A DNA stretch of 64,000 bases. Origin: Aequorivita antarctica. Lineage in GTDB: Bacteria > Bacteroidota > Bacteroidia > Flavobacteriales > Flavobacteriaceae. A program made the position numbers and the translations under genes. This document shows, piece after piece, positions 16,748 through 25,021 of this stretch (within the stretch, counting starts at the first letter, position 1; every line of letters begins with the position of its first letter). The stretch is taken from the NCBI RefSeq assembly GCF_007997155.1, contig NZ_VORT01000005.1:1-64000 (forward strand), in the 5' to 3' direction. The notes beneath the pieces are model-generated. The model ran no database searches. It saw nothing but the letters and a program-made list of their open reading frames with translations, and had not been told where the DNA came from.

Positions 16748-18280
16748 TTAATGCTTAAAATGGCGTGTTCCAGTAAATACCATCGCCATTTCGTGTGAAT
16801 TGCAATAATCGATGCTCAATTGGTCTTTAATAGAACCTCCAGGTTGTATTACTGCTGTTATTCCTGCGTTGTCCGCAATTTCCACACAATCGGGAAAGGG
16901 GAAAAAAGCATCACTCGCCAATACGGCGCCTTCAAGGTTAAAATTAAAGGCTTTTGCTTTATCAATTGCTTGCCGTAACGCATCAACGCGGCTGGTTTGG
17001 CCGGTTCCGCTGGCGCAAAGTTGTTTTCCCTTTACCAAAACAATGGTGTTACTTTTTGTGTGTTTGCAAATTTTGGAAGCGAACAACAAGTCTTCTAACT
17101 CTGTGGAATTTGGTTTATTGTTTGTTGCGTGCGTTAAAATTTTCGCACTGTCGGTAATAGTATCTTTATCTTGGACCAAAACACCGTTCAAGCAAGTGCG
17201 TACTGTTGTTGAAGGTAGTGCAATTTCTTTTTGAATCAATAAAATTCGATTCTTTTTTCCTTCTAAAGTTTCCTGCGCTTTTGCTGAAAAAGAAGGGGCA
17301 ATCACTACTTCGCAGAAAAGGTCGTGTATTTCATTTGCGGTAGCTTCGTCAATTTCAACATTGCTTATCAAAATTCCACCGAAAGCGGAAACAGAATCGC
17401 CCGCCAAGGCTGCTAAATATGCTTGTTGCACGGTTTCTCGCTGTGCAATTCCGCAGGCGTTGTTGTGTTTCAAAATGGCGAAAGTTGGATCTTCGCCTTT
17501 AAATTCGTTCATCAAATTTACTGCGGCGTCCACGTCCAAAAGGTTGTTGTAGCTCAATTCCTTTCCGTGAAGCTTGGTGAACATTTCGTCAAGATTTCCA
17601 AAGAAATATCCTTTCTGGTGTGGGTTTTCACCGTAGCGAAGTTCTTGGCCATTGATTTCACTTATCTTGAAAGCCGATAATTTTTCTTCTTTGTTGAAAT
17701 AATTAAAAATCGCCGTATCGTAATTTGAAGAAACGTTGAATGATTTTGCGGCGAAACGCTTGCGGTCTTTTAGAGAAATGTTGCCATCGTTTGCTGAAAT
17801 TAATTCCAAAAACTCAGCGTAATCATCAACCGAAGAAACGCAAATGGTGTCTTTAAAATTCTTCGCAGCGGCGCGAATCAAAGAAATTCCGCCGATGTCA
17901 ATTTTTTCAATAATGTCTGCTTCCGAAGCACCCGAAGCAACGGTTTTTTCAAAAGGGTACAAATCCACAATCACTGCATCTAGCTGCGGAATGTTGTATT
18001 GCTCCATTTCGGCTACATCACTTTCGTTGTCTTGACGGTTTAAAATTCCACCAAAAACTTTTGGGTGAAGGGTTTTAACGCGGCCACCCAAAATGGAAGG
18101 ATAATCTGTTATATCTTCCACCGCAATTACTTCAATGCCAAGATCGTTTATGAATTTTTCAGTGCCGCCCGTAGAATAGATTTTTACGTTCTGTTCGTTC
18201 AGTTTTTTAACAATTGGGGCGAGCCCTTCTTTGCTAAAAACGGAAATTAATGCGGACGTAATTTTTTTGGAATTGCTCAT
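16748..18280 (-). CDS. purH: Bifunctional AICAR transformylase / IMP cyclohydrolase
   Basis: A 510-residue enzyme for the last two steps of IMP synthesis. The N-terminal MGS-like cyclohydrolase domain (about 1-195) holds YSTGGTEKFI and ILGGRVKTLHPKVFGGIL; the C-terminal AICAR transformylase domain (about 200-510) holds RYGENPHQKGYF and FAILKHNNACGIA with the catalytic Lys-His pair, then ASDAFFPFPDCVE. Length is normal. It is the first gene upstream of the mre cluster on the minus strand, an arrangement that couples purine synthesis genes with cell-wall elongation genes on one DNA strand. Confidence 0.97.
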   Translation of the reverse strand: MSNSKKITSALISVFSKEGLAPIVKKLNEQNVKIYSTGGTEKFINDLGIEVIAVEDITDYPSILGGRVKTLHPKVFGGILNRQDNESDVAEMEQYNIPQLDAVIVDLYPFEKTVASGASEADIIEKIDIGGISLIRAAAKNFKDTICVSSVDDYAEFLELISANDGNISLKDRKRFAAKSFNVSSNYDTAIFNYFNKEEKLSAFKISEINGQELRYGENPHQKGYFFGNLDEMFTKLHGKELSYNNLLDVDAAVNLMNEFKGEDPTFAILKHNNACGIAQRETVQQAYLAALAGDSVSAFGGILISNVEIDEATANEIHDLFCEVVIAPSFSAKAQETLEGKKNRILLIQKEIALPSTTVRTCLNGVLVQDKDTITDSAKILTHATNNKPNSTELEDLLFASKICKHTKSNTIVLVKGKQLCASGTGQTSRVDALRQAIDKAKAFNFNLEGAVLASDAFFPFPDCVEIADNAGITAVIQPGGSIKDQLSIDYCNSHEMAMVFTGTRHFKH

Positions 18281-18297
18281 TATTGAAAATTAAGGTG

Positions 18298-18305
18298 CAA
18301 AAGTA
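18298..18305 (-). promoter_or_regulatory. Putative -7 box of the purH promoter
   Basis: TACTTTTG on the minus strand matches TAnnTTTG exactly, 17 bp before the purH ATG, implying a leader of about 11 bases. No -33 TTTG is seen at the usual distance. Confidence 0.45.
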
Positions 18306-18409
18306 CATAATTGCACAGTAAATTTGTAACATAACCACAGAGAAAACGTCTTACTTTTTATAATTTTATCAACCCTTTCAAAATTTCAAATCGTTAATCT
18401 GAAATCTTA

Positions 18410-19666
18410 ATGCTAATCTATCTTCGCGTTTTAAAGGAAAGTTTCAATTTTGCGCTCAATGCGCTTCGGAACAACAAATTGCGAACCTTTCTCTCTTTGG
18501 TTGGCGTAACGATTGGGATCTTTTCCATCATCGCGGTTTTGGCGGCGGTTGATTCCTTAAAACAGGAAATTGAAGGTAGTATCAGTGGTTTGGACAATAG
18601 TACCATCATCATTATGCGTTTTAATTTTGGGCCAACAGATATCCCGCGATGGAAATGGCAACAATTCCCAGATGTTACGTATGATGAATACCAGTATATT
18701 GACCGAAATACCCCGAATATTGAAGCTGCTACTTTTACGCTAAACGTTCCGAATGAAAGTATAAAGTATGAAAACAATCAGGTTGATAATGTTCCCATCG
18801 GAGCAGTTACTGACAGTTATTACGATATTGAAGCTTTAAAACTTGGCGAAGGCAGATTTTTTAATGGTTCTGAATCAAACAGTGGATCTATGGTCGTTGT
18901 TTTGGGTGATGAAATTGCCAATCAATTGTTTGGAGGTGCTGCAAATGCTATAGGGAAAGAAGTACGGATTTACGGAAGAAAGTTTAATGTAATTGGGGTT
19001 TTGGAGAAGGAGGGAGCGGGTTTGTTTGGAAATTCAAAAGATACATCCATTTGGATGCCCGTGAATGTTGTACGCCGCATTTATGGGGACAACAACAAAA
19101 AAACATTTCCACAGATTGTAGTAAAACCCAAAAAAGGCGTGGACGAGGCAGAATTTATAGCAGTACTTTCGCAAAAACTCCGAATTAAACGTGGTTTGAA
19201 ACCAGATGAAATAAGTAATTTTTTCGTGAACCAAATGCAGGGTTTTGCTGATTTCATTGACGAAATAACTGGAAGTATGAATATTATTGGACTTATAATC
19301 AGTGGGTTTTCACTACTTGTGGGCGGTTTCGGAATTGCAAATATTATGTTCGTTAGCGTAAAGGAGCGAACCAATTTAATAGGAATTCAAAAATCTTTGG
19401 GCGCGAAAAACAAATTTATCCTTTTCCAATTTTTGTTTGAAGCCGTAATCCTTGCGGTAATTGGAGGATTGATAGGGTTGTTTTTAGTGTTTATAGTTTC
19501 CATTCTTGCGTCCCAATTTACGGGCGATTTTGAATTTGTACTCTCGCCGTGGAATATGTTTATTGGTACGGCAATAAGCGCAGCAATTGGCTTGATTTCA
19601 GGAATTCTTCCTGCAATTTCAGCTTCAAAACTAGATCCGGTTGAAGCGATTAGGACGGGAATGTAA
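18410..19666 (+). CDS. MacB/FtsX-type ABC transporter permease
   Basis: A 418-residue type VII ABC transporter permease. Topology: N-terminal membrane helix (about 25-45, LRTFLSLVGVTIGIFSIIAVLAAV), a large periplasmic MacB_PCD domain (about 50-260), then three helices forming the FtsX domain with GGFGIANIMFVSVKERTNLIG, the coupling region to an ATPase, and the C-terminal ASKLDPVEAIRTGM. Such proteins move envelope substrates by mechanotransmission rather than by import. No cognate ATPase gene lies nearby, so the partner must be encoded elsewhere. It is divergent from purH and convergent with the GAF gene. Confidence 0.9.
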   Translation: MLIYLRVLKESFNFALNALRNNKLRTFLSLVGVTIGIFSIIAVLAAVDSLKQEIEGSISGLDNSTIIIMRFNFGPTDIPRWKWQQFPDVTYDEYQYIDRNTPNIEAATFTLNVPNESIKYENNQVDNVPIGAVTDSYYDIEALKLGEGRFFNGSESNSGSMVVVLGDEIANQLFGGAANAIGKEVRIYGRKFNVIGVLEKEGAGLFGNSKDTSIWMPVNVVRRIYGDNNKKTFPQIVVKPKKGVDEAEFIAVLSQKLRIKRGLKPDEISNFFVNQMQGFADFIDEITGSMNIIGLIISGFSLLVGGFGIANIMFVSVKERTNLIGIQKSLGAKNKFILFQFLFEAVILAVIGGLIGLFLVFIVSILASQFTGDFEFVLSPWNMFIGTAISAAIGLISGILPAISASKLDPVEAIRTGM

Positions 19667-19673
19667 ATTGCGA

Positions 19674-19741
19674 AAATTCCAAAAACAAAAGAAAATCCCA
19701 TATTCCAAAACGGATTGATCGTATGTTTGGAATTTGGAATT
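19674..19741. repeat. Nested inverted repeats between convergent genes
   Basis: AAATTCCAAA (19674-19683) pairs with TTTGGAATTT (19732-19741), and inside it ATTCCAAA (19701-19708) pairs with TTTGGAAT (19725-19732). The element starts 7 bp after the permease stop and lies between two convergent genes. It could stop transcription from both sides, though it is AT-rich and lacks a classic GC stem. Confidence 0.5.
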
Positions 19742-19811
19742 TAAAAGTTTGGTGCTTATTCGTTATTTGGAGTTTTCAAAGAAGCTGTGCCAAAAATATT
19801 GACTTACAAGA

Positions 19812-20267
19812 CTAAAGTATATTCGCTACTTCTTCGTTCACCCATTCTAAAAAGCGTTCATCTTCCTCAGAAAATGGATCTTCCATATGCGAATCGATAT
19901 CTATTTGGCCTATGTTTTTTCCGTCTTTAAAAAGCGGGATTACAATTTCAGCTTTTACGGTTATGCTGCAAGCAATATAGTTGTCCTGTGCTTTCACATC
20001 AGGCACCACGAAATTTGAGTTTGAGACGGCTACTTGTCCGCAAATCCCTTTTCCGAAAGGAATAACAGTATGGTCGGTGGGCTCTCCTGCAAAAGCTTTT
20101 AGGTGAAGTGTTTTTTCTGCCTCGTTTGCAAAATAGAATCCAACCCAATCATAATATCCAATGGAAGACTGCAAAAGCTCACAAACTTCTTTCAATCGTT
20201 GGTCTTTGTTCTCGCGGTCGTTAGCCAAAATGGTAGTTACTTTCGGCTTTAAATGTGAAAAGGACAT
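19812..20267 (-). CDS. GAF-domain protein, free methionine-(R)-sulfoxide reductase-like
   Basis: A 151-residue single GAF-domain protein. I start it at the ATG at 20267 (MSFSHLKPKV); the upstream ATG at 20330 adds a poorly conserved tail and would lie beyond the likely promoter. It aligns with E. coli fRMsr (MsrC/YebR): IPFGKGICG, then NYIACSITVKAEIVIPL, and IGQIDIDS. Cys76 and Cys100 keep the exact 24-residue spacing of Cys94 and Cys118, but the third cysteine of the E. coli enzyme (Cys84) is His66 here. The likely role is reduction of free Met-R-sulfoxide, with a different resolving mechanism or altered activity. It is divergent from xrtF. Confidence 0.85.
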   Translation of the reverse strand: MSFSHLKPKVTTILANDRENKDQRLKEVCELLQSSIGYYDWVGFYFANEAEKTLHLKAFAGEPTDHTVIPFGKGICGQVAVSNSNFVVPDVKAQDNYIACSITVKAEIVIPLFKDGKNIGQIDIDSHMEDPFSEEDERFLEWVNEEVANIL

Positions 20268-20365
20268 ATTTTTTAGTTCTTGATTACTTCGGTAAAAGTA
20301 TTTTAAAACGACCATATACACCAAAAACAATTACTGTATTTTTGTTAAAAAAGTAGCCCAAGCCA

Positions 20366-20911
20366 TTGAGAAAACTCTTCAGAAAATATAAAGCCGTTAT
20401 TCGGTTTGTAATCCTTTTTTTAGGGACCTATTTGGTTCTTGGAATTCTGTATTCAATTTATTTGAAAGCTTCAGAAAATGGAGCGTATTTCCCAGATTAC
20501 ATCACGAATCTTGTTGCAAAGCAAAGCGCTGCGGTGCTTGATAGTTTGGGTTACAATCCAGTTTTATGGAAAGATTCTTTGGGGCAGGGAATGTTGTTGA
20601 CCATCGATAATAAATATACTGTGAGTATTGTTGAAGGTTGCAATTCTGTTAGTGTTATTGTGTTATTTGTTGCTTTTGTCATCGCTTTTGCTGAAAAATT
20701 TAAAAAAACCTTCCTGTTTCTCTTCGCTGGAGCTGTGTTGATTTATATTGTGAATATCATACGAATCGCAATTCTTACAGTCGCACTTTATAAATATCCA
20801 CAGTATGAGAACATATTGCATTCCGTAGTTTTTCCAGGCATAATTTATAGTTTGGTTTTTATTTTATGGATGATTTGGGTGCGGATGTTGAAACCAAATT
20901 TGCCTAAATGA
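20366..20911 (+). CDS. xrtF: Exosortase family protein XrtF
   Basis: A 181-residue polytopic membrane protein of the exosortase/archaeosortase superfamily, F type, restricted to Bacteroidota. It starts with TTG (20366). The superfamily catalytic triad is visible: Cys in VEGCNSVSV, Arg in VNIIRIAIL and His in NILHSVVFPG. It has about four to five membrane helices; N- and C-termini look cytoplasmic. Exosortases are predicted transpeptidases that cut sorting tails of exported proteins and hand them to a carrier. The substrates of the F type are not established. It overlaps the next gene by 4 bp (ATGA). Confidence 0.92.
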   Translation: MRKLFRKYKAVIRFVILFLGTYLVLGILYSIYLKASENGAYFPDYITNLVAKQSAAVLDSLGYNPVLWKDSLGQGMLLTIDNKYTVSIVEGCNSVSVIVLFVAFVIAFAEKFKKTFLFLFAGAVLIYIVNIIRIAILTVALYKYPQYENILHSVVFPGIIYSLVFILWMIWVRMLKPNLPK

Positions 20912-21342
20912 AAAAACCACTTAAGATATTGGGCGTTGTTGTTTTTGCAAGTTTTTTGGTGCTAATACGTGCTTTTGAAGACACACTTTTTTATGATCCA
21001 CTTTTAGAGTTTTTTAAAATGGATTACAAAATCTTACCGCTTCCAAAGATGGATATGTCTAGGCTCTTAGCGGGTATAGTATTTCGATTTATAATGAATA
21101 CTATCCTTTCACTTGCAATAATTTGGCTTGTTTTTAGGGATAAGGAAATTATTAAGTTTTCGGCAATTCTTTATGGTTTTTTCTTTGTTGTACTTTTCAT
21201 AGCTTTTAGTTTCATTGTTTTAACTTCAGAAGGAACTGCTAGCCATATGGTTTTGTTCTATGTACGCAGGTTTCTTATTCAACCACTGTTTTTACTTCTT
21301 TTGCTTCCGGCTTTTTATTTTCAGAAATATAAATCCCGATGA
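20908..21342 (+). CDS. Exosortase F system-associated membrane protein
   Basis: A 144-residue membrane protein with four hydrophobic helices (about 7-22, 50-70, 80-105 and 117-137). It corresponds to the family found next to xrtF in Flavobacteriia. The conserved-looking N-terminal extracytoplasmic segment has AFEDTLFYDPLLEFFK and MDMSRLLAGIVFRF, and the C-terminus is a basic tail after LLPAFYFQ. The ATGA overlap with xrtF implies translational coupling and a joint function, probably as partner subunit or substrate handler. No catalytic motif is visible. Confidence 0.9.
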   Translation: MKKPLKILGVVVFASFLVLIRAFEDTLFYDPLLEFFKMDYKILPLPKMDMSRLLAGIVFRFIMNTILSLAIIWLVFRDKEIIKFSAILYGFFFVVLFIAFSFIVLTSEGTASHMVLFYVRRFLIQPLFLLLLLPAFYFQKYKSR

Positions 21343-21350
21343 AATTTTAA

Positions 21351-21358
21351 TACCTTTG
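21351..21358 (+). promoter_or_regulatory. Putative -7 box before the DUF3347 gene
   Basis: TACCTTTG matches TAnnTTTG exactly, 21 bp before the ATG, right after the end of the exosortase-associated gene. No clear -33 TTTG. Confidence 0.45.
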
Positions 21359-21379
21359 CGTCTCTAAATTTATTTAAAA

Positions 21380-21922
21380 ATGAAAAAATTACCGCTTATT
21401 TTCTTCGCAATTACAGCATTTGCAGTTTCATCTTGCAAAGACACCACAAAACAAACGGAGCCCGAAGTTGTGACCGTAGAAAACACCGAGACAAAAACCT
21501 ACGAAATAGCTAAAACAGAGGCCGAATTCAACGACCCTAAAATAGAAGAAATTTTTGATCAATATTTGCTGATTGAAGTGGGACTGGTAAATACAGACGC
21601 TTCCAAAACAGCCATTGCAGCCTCAAAACTGCAGGAAACGCTAAAAGAAATGAATGCGGACGAAGCCACCCAAAATGCAGTTTCTGCAATAGCAGGTTCT
21701 GACGACATAAAAGTGCAACGGGAAAATTTTGAAGCTTTGAGTAACGGACTCGAAAATATACTGAAAGGAGCTTTAAAATCTGGAACACTGTACAAACAAT
21801 TTTGCCCAATGGCATTCAACAATAAAGGCGCCTATTGGATCAGCAGTAGCGAAGATATCCTGAATCCCTATTTTGGTGATAAAATGCTGAAATGCGGTAG
21901 AGTGGATTCCAAAGTAAAATAA
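21380..21922 (+). CDS. DUF3347 domain lipoprotein (metal-associated)
   Basis: A 180-residue lipoprotein with signal ending FAVSSCKD (lipidated Cys19). The DUF3347 domain spans about residues 55-175: a helical part with DDIKVQRENFEALSNGLEN, then the hallmark YKQFCPMAFNNKGAYWIS and NPYFGDKMLKCG. The paired Met/Cys positions in CPMAF and MLKCG resemble a soft-metal site, and DUF3347 is common in CusB-like proteins and near copper efflux genes. With the following genes it suggests a periplasmic copper-binding role, which is inferred from domain and neighbours. A terminator follows its stop. Confidence 0.88.
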   Translation: MKKLPLIFFAITAFAVSSCKDTTKQTEPEVVTVENTETKTYEIAKTEAEFNDPKIEEIFDQYLLIEVGLVNTDASKTAIAASKLQETLKEMNADEATQNAVSAIAGSDDIKVQRENFEALSNGLENILKGALKSGTLYKQFCPMAFNNKGAYWISSSEDILNPYFGDKMLKCGRVDSKVK

Positions 21923-21930
21923 TTTTAACG

Positions 21931-21961
21931 AAGCCTTCCAATTTTTCGGGAGGCTTTTTTT
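21931..21961 (+). terminator. Rho-independent terminator after the DUF3347 gene
   Basis: AAGCCTTCC / GGGAGGCTT with an 8-base loop, followed by T7. The T run overlaps the next promoter region, so the two genes are tightly packed but separately transcribed. Confidence 0.75.
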
Positions 21962-21962
21962 G

Positions 21963-21970
21963 TACTTTTG
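21963..21970 (+). promoter_or_regulatory. Putative -7 box before the HYC_CC_PP gene
   Basis: TACTTTTG is an exact TAnnTTTG match ending 7 bp before the ATG at 21978, so the mRNA would be nearly leaderless. The box directly abuts the upstream terminator. Confidence 0.4.
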
Positions 21971-21977
21971 TATTTCA

Positions 21978-22397
21978 ATGAAAAAAGCCTTCTCCATATT
22001 TCTCTCCGTACTGATGCTAGCCAGCAGTTCAGGGATTGCCTATGCCCAGCATTTCTGCAGTGGGATGGAAATGATGGCTGAAATTACATTGGGTGAAAAA
22101 CATCTTTACTGCGGAATGGAGACGGATGCTCCAGATTCGGATTGTGGTGATAAAACTGCTGCTCGCGAAGCCCACGACTGCTGTAAAAACCATATAACCA
22201 AAATACACACAGACGATAATTTTGCAAAAGCCTCGTTCGACTTAAAACTGAGCAAAACCTTTGTAGCTACTTTTGTTTCAATCTTTGTATTGCAGGAAGT
22301 TGAAATTGCTTCCACTGAAAAAATCTTCTTTGCGGATTACAATCCGCCACCACTCGAACAGGATTTAAATATTCTATACGAGACTTTCCTGATTTGA
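21978..22397 (+). CDS. HYC_CC_PP-type small Cys-rich exported protein
   Basis: A 139-residue protein starting at 21978 (MKKAFSIF); the longer frame from 21960 would begin before the promoter box. A signal peptide ends near AYAQ. The exported part holds HFCSGM, LYCGM, a DCCKNH pair and a C-terminal NPPPL, the cysteine/histidine and proline pattern that gives the HYC_CC_PP family its name. The soft-metal ligands and the place directly upstream of a Cu(I) ATPase suggest metal binding in the periplasm. Function is inferred; no enzyme motif is present. Confidence 0.8.
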   Translation: MKKAFSIFLSVLMLASSSGIAYAQHFCSGMEMMAEITLGEKHLYCGMETDAPDSDCGDKTAAREAHDCCKNHITKIHTDDNFAKASFDLKLSKTFVATFVSIFVLQEVEIASTEKIFFADYNPPPLEQDLNILYETFLI

Positions 22398-22510
22398 TTT
22401 TGTAAACCTTTTAGTAACTACGTTTCATTAATTTGAAATGTATACTTGTTGTGCGTTTAAGGATGTAGCAACAGCAATTCACTGAAATATAGATTTAAAA
22501 TCAAATAAAC

Positions 22511-25018
22511 TTGAAACACACATATAAAATACACGGAATGACCTGCAATGGCTGCAGAGGACACGTAGAACAAACTTTAAACGAAATTGAAGGTGTTTCC
22601 AAAGCATCGGTAAATCTCGAAAAAGCAGAAGCGGTCATTGAAATGGAAAAGCATATTCCATTGAAAGTTTTTGAAAAAGCTTTAGAAGACGATGGCGGAA
22701 GTTACAGTATTTCCCTTCCCGACGATGCTGAAGCCTCGCAAAAGCATCAAGTGAAAAAAGAAGAGAAAAGAGCCAAGCAAAGTAGCTCTGGCACTTTCTA
22801 TTGCCCAATGCACTGTGAGGGTGAAAAAACGTACGATAAACCAGGCGATTGCCCAGTTTGCGGAATGGATTTGGTTGAAGAAGCAAAAACTTCAACAAGT
22901 TCCGCAACGGAATACACTTGCCCGATGCATCCTGAAATAATTCGCGACGAACCAGGTTCTTGTCCCATCTGTGGGATGGATTTGGTGCCAAAGGAGGTTG
23001 ATGAATCTGCCGAAAACAAAAGCTATAAAACTTTGCTCAAAAAGTTTTGGATGGCGGTCGCCTTTACTGTTCCTATCTTTCTAATAGCAATGTCTGAAAT
23101 GATTCCAAATAATCCGCTGTATAATTGGATGCCAATGGGAAATTGGAATTGGATTCAATTCGGCTTATCAATTCCCGTGGTTTTTTACGCCACTGCGATG
23201 TTTTTTGAACGTGCTTATCGTTCTGTTAAAACTTGGAATCTCAATATGTTTACCCTCATCGGAATCGGTGCTGGTGTGGCTTGGACCTTTAGCGTTTTTG
23301 GGATGTTATTTCCAGACTTTTTTCCCGCTCAATTCAAAACCGAAATGGGAACTGTCCACGTTTATTTTGAAGCGGCGACGGTGATTCTTACCTTGGTTTT
23401 AATGGGGCAGGTTTTGGAAGCTCGTGCGCACAACCGTACCAATTCCGCAGTTAAGGAATTGTTGAAGTTGGCCCCCAACAAAGCGGTTCGAATTGTTGAC
23501 GGAAAAGAAGAAACCATTGCAATCGACAAAATACAAGTTGGTGATAAACTCCGTGTAAAACCGGGTGAAAAGATCCCCGTGGACGGAAGTATTTTGGAAG
23601 GTGAAAGCTCTATTGACGAATCGATGATTACCGGTGAACCTGTTCCCGTTTCAAAAGAGAAAGGAGATAAAGTTAGTTCCGGAACTATCAATGGCAAACA
23701 GACCTTTGTGATGAAAGCCGAAAAAGTGGGAAGTGATACCCTACTTTCACAAATAATAGAAATGGTAAACAAAGCCAGCCGAAGCCACGCACCAATCCAA
23801 AAATTGGCCGATAAAATTTCGGGATATTTTGTGCCGATTGTAGTTCTTATTTCAATAATCACATTTGTAGTTTGGGCGGTTTTTGGGCCTGATCCGGCAT
23901 ATGTGTATGCCTTAGTCAACGCTATTGCAGTTTTAATAATCGCCTGTCCGTGTGCTTTGGGGCTCGCCACACCAATGTCAGTAATGGTTGGAGTTGGGAA
24001 GGGCGCTCAAAATGGAGTGCTCATCAAAAATGCCGAAGCACTTGAAACACTTAACAAAATAGATGTTTTGATTATTGACAAAACAGGAACCATTACCGAG
24101 GGAAAACCTTCCGTTGAGAAAGTGGGTGTTTCTGAAAATATTTCAAAGGAAGAAGTGCTTCAATATATTGTTTCGCTGAATCAAAACAGTGAACATCCAT
24201 TGGCAGATGCAACTGTAAAATATGGAAAGGAAAAAAATTCTGAAATTTTAAAAACCATCGACTTCAAATCGGTTACAGGAAAAGGTGTTGTTGGAACTAT
24301 CAACGGAAAACAAGTTGCTCTCGGTAACGAAAAGATGATGGAAGAGGCTGTCGCAGACATCTCCCAAGTTCTTCAAAAAGAAATATCTGAAGAACAGAAA
24401 AAAGGCAAAACCGTGCCGATGCTTTCCGTGGATGGAAAAGTGGTGGGTTATGTTGTGATTGCTGATAAAATAAAGCAAAATAGCAAAATGGCAATTGCAG
24501 AACTTCAGAAAAAAGGGATTCAGGTTATAATGCTCACCGGTGATAATTACGATACCGCAAAAGCAGTGGCTTCGGAATTGAATCTCACCGATTTTAAAGC
24601 TGAAATGCTGCCTCAGAATAAGCTGGAAGTAGTTGAAAAATTACAAGCGGAGGGCAAAAAAGTTGCAATGGCTGGCGACGGAATAAACGATGCACCTGCT
24701 TTGGCAAAAAGTGATGTTGGCATAGCGATGGGAACGGGCACCGATGTAGCTATTGAAAGCGCTGGAATAACTTTGGTAAAAGGCGATTTGCACGGCATTG
24801 TAAAAGCTTTTCATCTAAGTGAAAAAGTGATGGGCAATATCAAACAAAACCTCTTTTTTGCGCTGATTTACAACACCCTCGGCGTGCCAATTGCTGCCGG
24901 AGTGCTGTATCCTTTTTTCGGAATTCTATTATCACCAATGATTGCTGCGCTCGCTATGAGTTTCAGCTCGGTTTCGGTAATTACTAATGCATTGCGGTTA
25001 CGTGGAGCAAAAATTTAA
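22511..25018 (+). CDS. copA: Copper-translocating P-type ATPase
   Basis: An 835-residue P1B-1 ATPase that exports Cu(I) from the cytoplasm. It starts with TTG at 22511. Order: HMA domain (about 1-70, Cys12 and Cys15 in GMTCNGC), two tandem heavy-metal-binding domains (about 96-122 FYCPMHCEG...CPVCGMD and 138-164 YTCPMHPEI...CPICGMD), then eight membrane helices and the catalytic core. Visible motifs are TGEP in the actuator, CPC near 479 ([12 protein letters not shown]), the phosphorylated Asp in DKTGT near 523, GDGINDAP near 722, YN in helix 7 and MSFSS in helix 8. CPC with YN and MxxSS fits Cu(I). It lies 3 bp before the TonB receptor gene. Confidence 0.95.
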   Translation: MKHTYKIHGMTCNGCRGHVEQTLNEIEGVSKASVNLEKAEAVIEMEKHIPLKVFEKALEDDGGSYSISLPDDAEASQKHQVKKEEKRAKQSSSGTFYCPMHCEGEKTYDKPGDCPVCGMDLVEEAKTSTSSATEYTCPMHPEIIRDEPGSCPICGMDLVPKEVDESAENKSYKTLLKKFWMAVAFTVPIFLIAMSEMIPNNPLYNWMPMGNWNWIQFGLSIPVVFYATAMFFERAYRSVKTWNLNMFTLIGIGAGVAWTFSVFGMLFPDFFPAQFKTEMGTVHVYFEAATVILTLVLMGQVLEARAHNRTNSAVKELLKLAPNKAVRIVDGKEETIAIDKIQVGDKLRVKPGEKIPVDGSILEGESSIDESMITGEPVPVSKEKGDKVSSGTINGKQTFVMKAEKVGSDTLLSQIIEMVNKASRSHAPIQKLADKISGYFVPIVVLISIITFVVWAVFGPDPAYVYALVNAIAVLIIACPCALGLATPMSVMVGVGKGAQNGVLIKNAEALETLNKIDVLIIDKTGTITEGKPSVEKVGVSENISKEEVLQYIVSLNQNSEHPLADATVKYGKEKNSEILKTIDFKSVTGKGVVGTINGKQVALGNEKMMEEAVADISQVLQKEISEEQKKGKTVPMLSVDGKVVGYVVIADKIKQNSKMAIAELQKKGIQVIMLTGDNYDTAKAVASELNLTDFKAEMLPQNKLEVVEKLQAEGKKVAMAGDGINDAPALAKSDVGIAMGTGTDVAIESAGITLVKGDLHGIVKAFHLSEKVMGNIKQNLFFALIYNTLGVPIAAGVLYPFFGILLSPMIAALAMSFSSVSVITNALRLRGAKI

Positions 25019-25021
25019 AAA

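Noticed and set aside
23362-23970. 202-codon open frame antisense to copA
   Set aside because: It lies wholly within the conserved ATPase core, and its sequence is the low-complexity Ser/Thr/Ile mix expected of a reverse-frame shadow. No homology or start context supports it.
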